From assembly GCA_026713405.1 (NCBI GenBank), contig JAPOON010000848.1, positions 1 to 5,238 on the forward strand: a DNA stretch of 5,238 bases, read 5' to 3'. Each line of letters starts with the position of its first letter. Within the stretch, counting starts at the first letter, position 1. The translations under genes and the position numbers were made by a program. Shown piece by piece: positions 1 to 5,146 of this stretch. The notes under the pieces were generated by a model. The model saw nothing but the letters and a program-made list of their open reading frames with translations. It searched no databases and was not told the origin of the DNA. The DNA is from Gammaproteobacteria bacterium (GTDB taxonomy: Bacteria; Pseudomonadota; Gammaproteobacteria; Pseudomonadales; Azotimanducaceae_A).

Positions 1-207
1 GCCGAGCCGCTTGGCGTGCGGCGCGGGGGCGCCGGGTGGCGGGAGCGGGTCGGAACGCCCCCCCCCGTCCAGAACCGCCGGGCGCAGGCTGGCTGCCGTC
101 GCGGCGGTCGGGCGGTCGGCGCCTGCCGTATCGGCGGGGGGGACAGACTGGCAACCCGCCAGCACGGTTGCGATCAGAAGCAGCGGCTTGGCGAGCAATA
201 CACGCAT
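1..207 (-). CDS. Putative lipoprotein, N-terminal part only (runs off left edge)
   Basis: Reading the minus strand from the ATG at 205-207 gives 69 open codons to the window edge with no stop. The first 18 residues form a lipoprotein signal peptide: a basic start (Arg2, Lys7), a Leu/Ile/Val/Ala-rich core, then the lipobox Leu-Ala-Gly-Cys with Cys19 as the lipidated residue. The next residue is Gln, not Asp, so by the E. coli +2 rule outer-membrane sorting is expected. After Cys19 the chain is rich in Ala, Pro, Gly and Thr, like the flexible linker of many lipoproteins, and third codon positions are mostly G or C, as expected for a real gene here. The folded domain lies outside the window, so function is unknown. 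The gene is divergent from msrA. No Shine-Dalgarno sequence precedes the ATG. The coding strand has a run of nine G at 58-66 and seven C at 136-142, so a frameshift is possible. Confidence 0.72.
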   Translation of the reverse strand, partial: MRVLLAKPLLLIATVLAGCQSVPPADTAGADRPTAATAASLRPAVLDGGGRSDPLPPPGAPAPHAKRLG

Positions 208-214
208 GGCGCGT

Positions 215-220
215 TTTATA
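215..220 (-). promoter_or_regulatory. Possible -10 box (TATAAA) for the lipoprotein gene
   Basis: The minus strand reads TATAAA here, five of six matches to the sigma-70 -10 consensus. It lies seven bases before the lipoprotein ATG. A start point about seven bases downstream would fall at the ATG, giving a leaderless or nearly leaderless mRNA, which fits the missing ribosome binding site. No good -35 box is visible at 16-18 bp spacing, so this is a weak call. Confidence 0.3.
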
Positions 221-222
221 GC

Positions 223-238
223 ACCGATTTGAATCGGT
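223..238. repeat. Perfect 7-bp inverted repeat between divergent genes
   Basis: ACCGATT-TG-AATCGGT is a perfect dyad with a two-base centre. It sits in the gap between the divergent lipoprotein and msrA genes, immediately upstream of the TATAAA box on the minus strand. This is a typical position for a repressor or activator operator. No T-tract follows on either strand, so a terminator is unlikely. The binding protein is unknown. Confidence 0.45.
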
Positions 239-289
239 ATCATGTGGCTTGGCCGCATCTTGACGGTATGCGAACCCTCAAACAGACCT

Positions 290-294
290 GGAGG
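290..294 (+). promoter_or_regulatory. Ribosome binding site (GGAGG) fixing the msrA start
   Basis: GGAGG ends seven bases before the ATG at 302. This spacing is ideal and favours 302 over the in-frame ATG at 242, which would add 20 residues unlike the MsrA family and has no ribosome binding site. Confidence 0.8.
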
Positions 295-301
295 CAGAAA
301 C

Positions 302-964
302 ATGGCATGGGGACACAACATCCGGCTGCCCGGCGAAAGCGAGGCCCTGCCCGGCCGCTCGCAGCCCATGCCGCTTCCTGTCCGGCACTTCGTGAACGGC
401 AGGGCGCTCGAAGAGCCCTTTCCCGATGGCATGCGGCGCGCGGTCTTCGGGCTGGGCTGCTTCTGGGGTGCGGAGCGCAAGTTCTGGCAGACCGAAGGGG
501 TTTTCGTGACGGCGGTGGGGTATGCCGGCGGCATTACGCCGAATCCCGCCTACGAAGAGGTCTGTTCCGGCCGGACCGGTCATACCGAGGCGGTACTGGT
601 TGTCCATGATCCCGCCGCGGTGTCCTACGATGCACTTCTCAAAGTGTTCTGGGAGTCCCACGATCCCACCCAGGGCATGCGTCAGGGCAACGATGTGGGA
701 ACCCAGTACCGCTCGGCCATATACACCTTCGGCGATGCCCAGCAGGCAGCGGCCGAGGCGTCCCGGCAGCGCTTCCAGCAGGCGCTGGCCCAGTCCGGGT
801 ACGGCGCCATCACCACCGAGATCCGGCCGGCCGGCCCGTTCTACTATGCGGAGCACTATCACCAGCAGTATCTGGCGAAAGTCCCCAACGGCTATTGCGG
901 GCTCGGTGGCACGGGCGTGGCGTTCGCCGACGACGGTGAAGCGGAGGCCCTTGCGCGGCCCTGA
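302..964 (+). CDS. msrA: Peptide-methionine (S)-S-oxide reductase MsrA
   Basis: The 220-residue product reduces the S-epimer of methionine sulfoxide in proteins and as free amino acid, normally in the cytoplasm with thioredoxin as electron donor. The catalytic motif Gly-Cys-Phe-Trp-Gly is at 52-56, with nucleophile Cys53. Residues matching the E. coli substrate site are present: Glu96, Asp131 and Tyr136 (E. coli Glu94, Asp129, Tyr134). Similarity to E. coli MsrA (212 residues) runs from about residue 41 to 206, including the Glu-Val-Cys-Ser-Gly motif with Cys88 and the Tyr-Cys-Gly motif with resolving Cys199. The position of the second recycling cysteine of E. coli (Cys206) is Ala207 here. 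The N-terminus has no signal peptide. The start at 302 is chosen for its GGAGG. The gene is divergent from the lipoprotein gene and is followed by a hairpin at 980-1001. The identification is secure; the recycling route is inference. Confidence 0.96.
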   Translation: MAWGHNIRLPGESEALPGRSQPMPLPVRHFVNGRALEEPFPDGMRRAVFGLGCFWGAERKFWQTEGVFVTAVGYAGGITPNPAYEEVCSGRTGHTEAVLVVHDPAAVSYDALLKVFWESHDPTQGMRQGNDVGTQYRSAIYTFGDAQQAAAEASRQRFQQALAQSGYGAITTEIRPAGPFYYAEHYHQQYLAKVPNGYCGLGGTGVAFADDGEAEALARP

Positions 965-979
965 CCGGCCAAGCTCGGC

Positions 980-1001
980 CGATCTCCGTCAGCGGAGATC
1001 G
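980..1001 (+). terminator. Hairpin after msrA, probable weak intrinsic terminator
   Basis: CGATCTCCG and CGGAGATCG form a perfect nine-bp stem around the four-base loop TCAG, starting 15 bases after the msrA stop. Only a short, imperfect T-rich run (TCTT, 1002-1005) follows, so it may be an inefficient terminator or a 3'-end stabilising hairpin. It separates msrA from the downstream Hsp70-like gene. Confidence 0.55.
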
Positions 1002-1062
1002 TCTTGCGGGATGCACCGGTTGCGTGCCGGTTCCGCCCTGACCGCGCCCGGCGACCGAAATC

Positions 1063-2454
1063 ATGACACTCGGTATCGGCATCGACTTCGGCACCACCAA
1101 TTCCACCGCCGCGGTGTTCGACGGTGAGGTGCTGACACTCGTCGATCTCGAGAACGGCAACCCGGTGATGCCGTCGGCAACCTATATCGACCGCGACCTG
1201 CAGACCCAGGTGGGACAAGGGGCCATCGACAGCTATATCACGGGCAACACCGGCAGAACGGTGGAGCTGATTCCGGAGGTCATCGGCGAGCGCAGCGATT
1301 TCGTCGAACAGGGCAGCCCCGACGATCCGGCGCCGCTGCAGACCTCAAAGACGCTCATCTACGGGCGGCCGCTCCTCGACAGCGGCCTCAAGGGCCGGCT
1401 GTTCCGGGGTGTGAAGCGCCTGCTCGGCGACAGCGGCATCCGCCGGCTGCTGGTCTTCGACCATCCCTTCCGCCTAGTCGCACTGATCACCCCGTTGCTG
1501 TTGCACATCCGCAACCGCATCGAACCGGTTGCCGGTTCGGCGACCTATGGACACCTCGGCCATCCGGTCAATTTCGAAGGTCGCGAGCGATACCGGAACA
1601 AGACCGCGCTCACGCGGCTCGGCGAAGCCTACCGGCATGCGGGAGTGGGGGAACAGCACTTTTACGCGGAACCGATCGCGGCCGCGGTGAGTTTTTTGCG
1701 TGCCAATCCGGGCGTGGAGGGCAAGTACCTGCTGACCGTTGATTTCGGCGGCGGCACGCTGGATTTCTGCGTGCTGCGGCGCGGTCGCGGCGGTTTCGAG
1801 GTTGTCGCTACCCATGGCATTGCGCTGGGCGGCGACCACATCGACCGCCTGTTGTTCCGCAAGCTGCTCTTTCCCCTGCTGGGCGAGGGGGAGATCTGGC
1901 GGCGGCGCGGCATGAACCGGGAAATCGAGACCCGCTTCCCTTTCGAGGACTACGCGGAACTGCTGCTGAACTGGCCGGTCAGCTACACGCTGAACCAGAA
2001 CCGCTATACCACAGCCGTACTGGACTGCATTGCCGGTGACGGGCCGGGCGCCGCCAAGTTCAAACGGTTGCGCGACATCATCGGCCTGAATCTCGGGTAT
2101 GTGGTCTTTCAGGCCCTGAAGGACCTCAAGGCGGAACTCTCGACCGCCCCGCGCGCTGTACTGGACGTTCCGGAACTCGATGTGCGCGTGCCGCTTTCAC
2201 GCCCCGAATTCGAAGCCCTGATCGCGGGTCTGCTCGATTCGTTCAGGCGGGCGCTCGATGCAACCCTGGCCCGGGCCCGTCTTGCGCCCCGTGACATTCA
2301 GATTGTGCTGGGCACGGGTGGGTCGATACTCATTCCGGCGGTGCGCGGCATCCTGGAGGACGTGTTTCCGGGGCGCATGGTGGAACACGACCCGTTTACC
2401 AGCGTTGCCGCGGGCCTGGCGATAGCGGATTTCGAAGGGCGCCGTAGCGGCTGA
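1063..2454 (+). CDS. Hsp70-family ATPase (YegD-like), nucleotide-binding domain only
   Basis: The 463-residue protein has the actin/Hsp70 ATPase signatures in order. Phosphate-1 is at 4-14 (Ile-Asp-Phe-Gly-Thr-Thr-Asn, Asp8 as metal ligand). Connect-1 is near 202-211 (Ala-Glu-Pro-Ile-Ala-Ala-Ala). Phosphate-2 is at 225-235 (Val-Asp-Phe-Gly-Gly-Gly-Thr). The adenosine motif is at 415-430 (Leu-Gly-Thr-Gly-Gly-Ser...Ile-Pro). A final Ser-Val-Ala-Ala-Gly-Leu-Ala-Ile at 447-454 marks the end of the ATPase domain. Lys118, in Val-Lys-Arg-Leu-Leu-Gly, probably matches the catalytic Lys70 of DnaK. The chain stops there: the linker, beta-sandwich substrate domain and lid of DnaK (about 638 residues) are absent. 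It has no signal peptide, so it should be cytoplasmic. E. coli YegD is of similar length and type, but its role is unclear, so no symbol is given. No strong ribosome binding site precedes the ATG, which is placed by the phosphate-1 motif. It is convergent with the amidohydrolase gene 57 bases downstream, and I saw no clear terminator between them. Confidence 0.9.
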   Translation: MTLGIGIDFGTTNSTAAVFDGEVLTLVDLENGNPVMPSATYIDRDLQTQVGQGAIDSYITGNTGRTVELIPEVIGERSDFVEQGSPDDPAPLQTSKTLIYGRPLLDSGLKGRLFRGVKRLLGDSGIRRLLVFDHPFRLVALITPLLLHIRNRIEPVAGSATYGHLGHPVNFEGRERYRNKTALTRLGEAYRHAGVGEQHFYAEPIAAAVSFLRANPGVEGKYLLTVDFGGGTLDFCVLRRGRGGFEVVATHGIALGGDHIDRLLFRKLLFPLLGEGEIWRRRGMNREIETRFPFEDYAELLLNWPVSYTLNQNRYTTAVLDCIAGDGPGAAKFKRLRDIIGLNLGYVVFQALKDLKAELSTAPRAVLDVPELDVRVPLSRPEFEALIAGLLDSFRRALDATLARARLAPRDIQIVLGTGGSILIPAVRGILEDVFPGRMVEHDPFTSVAAGLAIADFEGRRSG

Positions 2455-2511
2455 ACGCGGCCACCCACCAGCCCCGGCGGGACCGGTATGAATCCCGATG
2501 CGTTGTTCGGC

Positions 2512-3732
2512 TTATGCCGCGAAGCTCGCCCTGTCCGGCCCGACGCGCTCGCCCACCTTGTCGAGTTCGGCGCGGTCGAACCCGTAGAACTCCGCGGCGT
2601 TGCCGCCGAGCATGGCCGCGATGTCATCTTCCGGCAGGCCCTTGAAGGTGTCGATCATCTGCGGCCGGGTGTGCGGCCAGGTGCCTTCGGGATGCGGGTA
2701 GTCGGTGCCCCACATGATCTGCTTCATTCCCAGTTGGTGGCGCATTTCCGCATCGGACCTGGGCATGCACGATGCGCCGATGGCGCAGTTCCTGCGGAAA
2801 TAGTCCGTGGGCGCCATGGAAAGATGGCTGCGGTAGTCGCCGAGCTTGGCGCTGAAGAAGGTGTCGTTGTAGTGGTGGTCGAGCATGCGGAAGATCGGCG
2901 GCAAGAGCCAACCCTGGCCGGTTTCCGTGACGCTGGCCTTCAACTTCGGGTAGCGCTCGAAGACACCGCCCCAGAGCATGAAGATCAGCGGCCGCCAGGT
3001 CCAGAAGAACACTTCCGAGATGTAGACGCCCAGGGCGCCCGGGTACTGCGACTGGTCGTTGTCCGGAAACCCCTTGCCGAAGAAGTGGCTGAAGGGGCCC
3101 GGCCCGGAGTGGAAGCAGACAACGATGCCGTGGTCTTCGCAGGCCTCCCAGAACGGGTTGTAGCGCGGGTGGTGGTAGGGCTCGAACTGATCGGTGAGCA
3201 GCAGCGGTATCAGCATGCCGCCCAGCCCGTTTTCGGCGCCGAAGCGCACTTCCTCCACGGCGCGGTCGATATCCCACAGCAGCGGGCAGACCGCCACGCC
3301 GAAGTGGCGCACTGGGTCACGGGCGCACATTTCCGCCAGCCAGCGGTTGTGTGCCCGGGCGCCGGCCCATTGCAGCTCCGGCATGATGCCCTCGGTGGGC
3401 AGCGACAGCCCGGCGCCGAAGGGCGGGGCGTTCTGTTCCGTGATGCCGTCGGGGAAGACGATCTCGCCGGCGATGCCGTCGCCGTCGAGCACTTCGAGGC
3501 GGCGCTCGTAGTCCCAGGCGCCGCTCAACTGCGCTTCGACGCCGGAGCGCCACTGCTCGTTCGCCTCCTTGACCAGGAACATGTGCTCGAACTTGTCGGT
3601 GACGGCCTTCTGCATGGGCAGGGCCATGTCGAAGACCTCCCGGTGCTGCGGGTCGACATAGTCCCGGTACATGTCCGGCGGCAATCCGGCATGGCAATCG
3701 GAAGAGATTACGGTAAAGCGGTCGTTGGGCAT
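2512..3732 (-). CDS. Amidohydrolase family (Amidohydro_2, ACMSD-like fold) metal-dependent enzyme
   Basis: The 406-residue protein fits the amidohydrolase-2 family (PF04909), TIM-barrel metal enzymes that hydrolyse or decarboxylate organic acids. Likely metal ligands are Asp12 and His14 (Ser-Ser-Asp-Cys-His-Ala-Gly), His208 (Cys-Phe-His-Ser-Gly-Pro) and Asp344 (Trp-Gly-Thr-Asp-Tyr-Pro-His-Pro). The first motif is Asp-x-His rather than the classic His-x-His, a pattern related to the Glu-x-His of gamma-resorcylate decarboxylase. After the sixth barrel strand it has Thr-Glu-Thr-Gly-Gln-Gly-Trp (269-275), where ACMSD-type decarboxylases carry a catalytic His. The typical end motif Gly-Asn-Ala-Ala-Glu-Phe-Tyr-Gly-Phe is at 377-385. 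No signal peptide is seen, so it is probably cytoplasmic. The ATG at 3730-3732 is chosen for its GAGGAAG at nine bases. The gene follows the Rieske oxygenase gene on the same strand after 218 bases, which suggests a shared catabolic pathway. The substrate is unknown; hydrolase is slightly favoured over decarboxylase. Confidence 0.88.
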   Translation of the reverse strand: MPNDRFTVISSDCHAGLPPDMYRDYVDPQHREVFDMALPMQKAVTDKFEHMFLVKEANEQWRSGVEAQLSGAWDYERRLEVLDGDGIAGEIVFPDGITEQNAPPFGAGLSLPTEGIMPELQWAGARAHNRWLAEMCARDPVRHFGVAVCPLLWDIDRAVEEVRFGAENGLGGMLIPLLLTDQFEPYHHPRYNPFWEACEDHGIVVCFHSGPGPFSHFFGKGFPDNDQSQYPGALGVYISEVFFWTWRPLIFMLWGGVFERYPKLKASVTETGQGWLLPPIFRMLDHHYNDTFFSAKLGDYRSHLSMAPTDYFRRNCAIGASCMPRSDAEMRHQLGMKQIMWGTDYPHPEGTWPHTRPQMIDTFKGLPEDDIAAMLGGNAAEFYGFDRAELDKVGERVGPDRASFAA

Positions 3733-3741
3733 TGTTTTCTA

Positions 3742-3748
3742 CTTCCTC
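3742..3748 (-). promoter_or_regulatory. Ribosome binding site (GAGGAAG) of the amidohydrolase gene
   Basis: GAGGAAG on the minus strand lies nine bases before the ATG at 3732. A second, even stronger Shine-Dalgarno-like string, GGAGGTGT, is at 3754-3761. It has no suitable start at the right distance, so it may act as a standby ribosome site. Confidence 0.65.
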
Positions 3749-3767
3749 GAATCACACCTCCTCAAGC

Positions 3768-3784
3768 GGTTGCCGAGGGCAACC
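3768..3784. repeat. Perfect 7-bp hairpin in the amidohydrolase leader
   Basis: GGTTGCC and GGCAACC pair perfectly around a three-base loop. In the minus-strand mRNA the stem would sit just upstream of the two Shine-Dalgarno strings (3754-3761 and 3742-3748). No T-tract follows on either strand, so a translation or stability element, or a protein operator, is more likely than a terminator. Confidence 0.4.
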
Positions 3785-3797
3785 TTGCAGAGGACGG

Positions 3798-3827
3798 TTA
3801 CGTTGTTCACTTGGCTTGCGTTGTTCA
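3798..3827. repeat. Direct repeat, two 12-bp copies 18 bp apart (TT[A/G]CGTTGTTCA)
   Basis: Copies at 3798-3809 and 3816-3827 match in 11 of 12 bases, with nine consecutive identical bases (CGTTGTTCA). They lie between the -10-like box at 3838-3843 and the amidohydrolase start, so on the minus strand they would be just downstream of the transcription start, where a repressor would block. The binding protein is unknown. Confidence 0.4.
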
Positions 3828-3837
3828 GGTTCCGTGG

Positions 3838-3843
3838 ATTGTA
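3838..3843 (-). promoter_or_regulatory. Possible -10 box (TACAAT) for the amidohydrolase gene
   Basis: The minus strand reads TACAAT, five of six matches to TATAAT, about 105 bases before the amidohydrolase ATG. No convincing -35 box is seen at 16-18 bp, so an activator would be needed if this promoter is real. The gene could instead be read through from the Rieske oxygenase gene. Confidence 0.3.
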
Positions 3844-3950
3844 GCCGCAAAGGCCGCCGATGGGCGCGCCGCACCGGGCGAGAGGAATCTCCTGCGCAGT
3901 CCGTCCGTCCGGTTTTGAAGGAAGCCATTGCGGCGAGCGGCAGGGCCGCG

Positions 3951-4985
3951 TCAACCGTGGCTGACGAGCGCCGGCTCCCCGCGGGGTTCGGAGGCCGGGA
4001 CCGGCCCGGCCTGGGTGGACGGCGCCGCCGCGTCGTCGTAGAACTGGCTGAACCAGGCGCGGTACTTCGCGATCGGGCCGTCGCCGTCGCACAGCATCGG
4101 CGAGGCGCGGAAGGTCTTGTTCTCCCAGATGGGAATGTCCTGTCCCACCTGCCGGACCACTTCCGCGTTCAGGGCATCGGCCAGCATGCCGAATTGCGGC
4201 GAGAGGTCGCGTGGCCTGGTGAAGGCGAACCACAGCTTCATCCGGGTTGCCGTGATGGGGGTTATGGCGCTGAACAGCACGGTCTTCAGCCGGGTGCTGA
4301 AACTCTGATAGCTGACACCCGGCCCGCTGGCCCAGGTGACGAGGTGGATGTCCTCCAGCTTCGTGAAGTCGATGTTGCCCTCGCCGTCGATGCTCGGAAT
4401 GGGGCAGACCAGCCTGGTTTCCCGGCGGTGGCCATCGAGGGTGATCGTTGCCTTGGGCATGGCCTGGGCGGTGTGCACCGTGACGAAGTGGGCGATGTCC
4501 ACGGCGTTTTCGCCGGCCTCCTGGATGGGTGACTCGATTTCCCAGTCATACCAGTCGGCATCGGTCCAGTCGGGGTCGCTCAGTTCGGGGACATCCTCGA
4601 TGTCCCACAGCGGCGCCACGCGGCGCGGGTGATACCAGGCCCAGATCATCCGGTTGCGCTCCTGGACGGGATAGCTGTGCATGCAGGGCCCCTGGGCCGC
4701 CCGTTTGGGAATGCGGCTGGCGTAAGGCACGTTCACGCAGGTGCCGCTGCCGTCGAACTGCCAGCCGTGAAACGGGCAGGCGATGGCATTGCCCTCGATC
4801 TTGCCGCCGTGGCCGAGATGGGCGCCCAGATGGGGACAGAACGCTTCCAGCAGGTGCGGCTCGCCGTCCTCCGTGCGGAACAGGACCAGGTGTTCACCGA
4901 AGTAGTAGAGCGGCTCGACGCCGCCCGGCGGCAGGTCCTGGCTTTGGGTCAGGGCGAACCAGCCGAAGGGGATGGGAAGGGTCAT
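3951..4985 (-). CDS. Rieske non-haem iron oxygenase, KshA-like
   Basis: The 344-residue protein should be the terminal oxygenase of a Rieske-type mono- or dioxygenase, which inserts oxygen from O2 with electrons from a separate reductase. The N-terminal Rieske domain (about 5-120) binds a 2Fe-2S cluster through Cys50-x-His52 and Cys70-x2-His73. The catalytic domain has Glu159-x3-Asp163-x2-His166-x4-His171, the pattern reported for 3-ketosteroid 9-alpha-hydroxylase KshA. Asp283 in Gln-Asp-Ile-Pro-Ile-Trp-Glu is the likely third iron ligand. Size and motif spacing match the KshA/cholesterol-7-desaturase branch rather than the larger ring-hydroxylating dioxygenase alpha subunits, and no beta subunit gene is next to it. 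The ATG at 4983-4985 has AGGGAG at six bases; an in-frame ATG at 5054 would add 23 residues of non-family sequence and has no ribosome binding site. No reductase gene is in the window. Family is firm; a steroid or terpenoid substrate is inference. Confidence 0.92.
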   Translation of the reverse strand: MTLPIPFGWFALTQSQDLPPGGVEPLYYFGEHLVLFRTEDGEPHLLEAFCPHLGAHLGHGGKIEGNAIACPFHGWQFDGSGTCVNVPYASRIPKRAAQGPCMHSYPVQERNRMIWAWYHPRRVAPLWDIEDVPELSDPDWTDADWYDWEIESPIQEAGENAVDIAHFVTVHTAQAMPKATITLDGHRRETRLVCPIPSIDGEGNIDFTKLEDIHLVTWASGPGVSYQSFSTRLKTVLFSAITPITATRMKLWFAFTRPRDLSPQFGMLADALNAEVVRQVGQDIPIWENKTFRASPMLCDGDGPIAKYRAWFSQFYDDAAAPSTQAGPVPASEPRGEPALVSHG

Positions 4986-4991
4986 GGCTTG

Positions 4992-4997
4992 CTCCCT
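4992..4997 (-). promoter_or_regulatory. Ribosome binding site (AGGGAG) fixing the Rieske oxygenase start
   Basis: AGGGAG on the minus strand ends six bases before the ATG at 4985. It supports the shorter protein beginning Met-Thr-Leu-Pro, where family similarity also begins. Confidence 0.7.
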
Positions 4998-5043
4998 GTG
5001 CAATGGCCGGTGTGGCCGGGCCACCGCGATCGCTACCAAATAA

Positions 5044-5072
5044 TAGGAACACAATACGACTATTTGTTCCTA
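5044..5072. repeat. Perfect 8-bp inverted repeat, probable operator (TAGGAACA-N13-TGTTCCTA)
   Basis: The arms at 5044-5051 and 5065-5072 are perfectly complementary, with a 13-base spacer. Half-site centres are 21 bp apart, two helical turns, so a dimeric regulator could contact one DNA face. The site lies about 60-90 bases before the Rieske start codon, a natural operator position. A third TGTTCC is at 5188-5193. The regulator family cannot be told from the site. Confidence 0.5.
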
Positions 5073-5087
5073 AAATAAACATCTAGA

Positions 5088-5110
5088 GCACATAATATAT
5101 TTTATTGTGC
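5088..5110. repeat. Inverted repeat with AT-only core (GCACA-N13-TGTGC)
   Basis: Five-bp perfect arms flank a core of 13 A/T bases; with a two-base bulge the pairing extends to eight bp. It could be a second operator or part of an upstream promoter element. The AT-rich composition makes chance symmetry easier, so confidence is low. Confidence 0.3.
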
Positions 5111-5130
5111 CAAATTAATGATTTATCGGT

Positions 5131-5146
5131 ATTCTTGGTAACGAAT
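5131..5146. repeat. Short dyad ATTC-N8-GAAT
   Basis: Four-bp outer arms plus one further symmetric pair form an imperfect dyad of the size seen in LysR-type or similar sites. It is short and lies in AT-rich DNA, so it may be chance. Confidence 0.2.

Noticed and set aside
242..301. N-terminal extension of MsrA from the ATG at 242
   Set aside because: The internal ATG at 302 has a perfect GGAGG at seven bases, and the extension is not typical of the family.
2455..2523. Bidirectional terminator between the convergent Hsp70-like and amidohydrolase genes
   Set aside because: Only short or bulged stems are visible (for example TTCGGC with bulged GCCG-c-GAA around 2506-2523), with no T-tract on either strand.
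2488..3918. Long plus-strand open frame (476 codons) opposite the amidohydrolase gene
   Set aside because: It is the antisense shadow of a G+C-rich gene. Its product has low-complexity Val/Glu/Arg-rich stretches and no recognisable domain, while the minus-strand frame has clear family motifs.
3752..3928. Small minus-strand open frame (58 codons) in the gap between the Rieske and amidohydrolase genes
   Set aside because: It has no ribosome binding site, an Arg/Pro/Gln-rich product with no known motif, and it spans the putative promoter, repeats and hairpin.
4986..5054. N-terminal extension of the Rieske protein from the ATG at 5054
   Set aside because: There is no ribosome binding site there, the added residues are not family-like, and the ATG at 4985 has AGGGAG at good spacing.
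5088..5116. Sigma-54 promoter suggested by TGGCAC on the minus strand
   Set aside because: The required TTGC element at the correct spacing is missing; AT-only sequence is found instead.
233..5132. Shared 8-mer ATCGGTAT at 233-240 and 5125-5132
   Set aside because: A single 8-mer match in two AT-richer gaps is weak, and the dyad of the first site is not present at the second.
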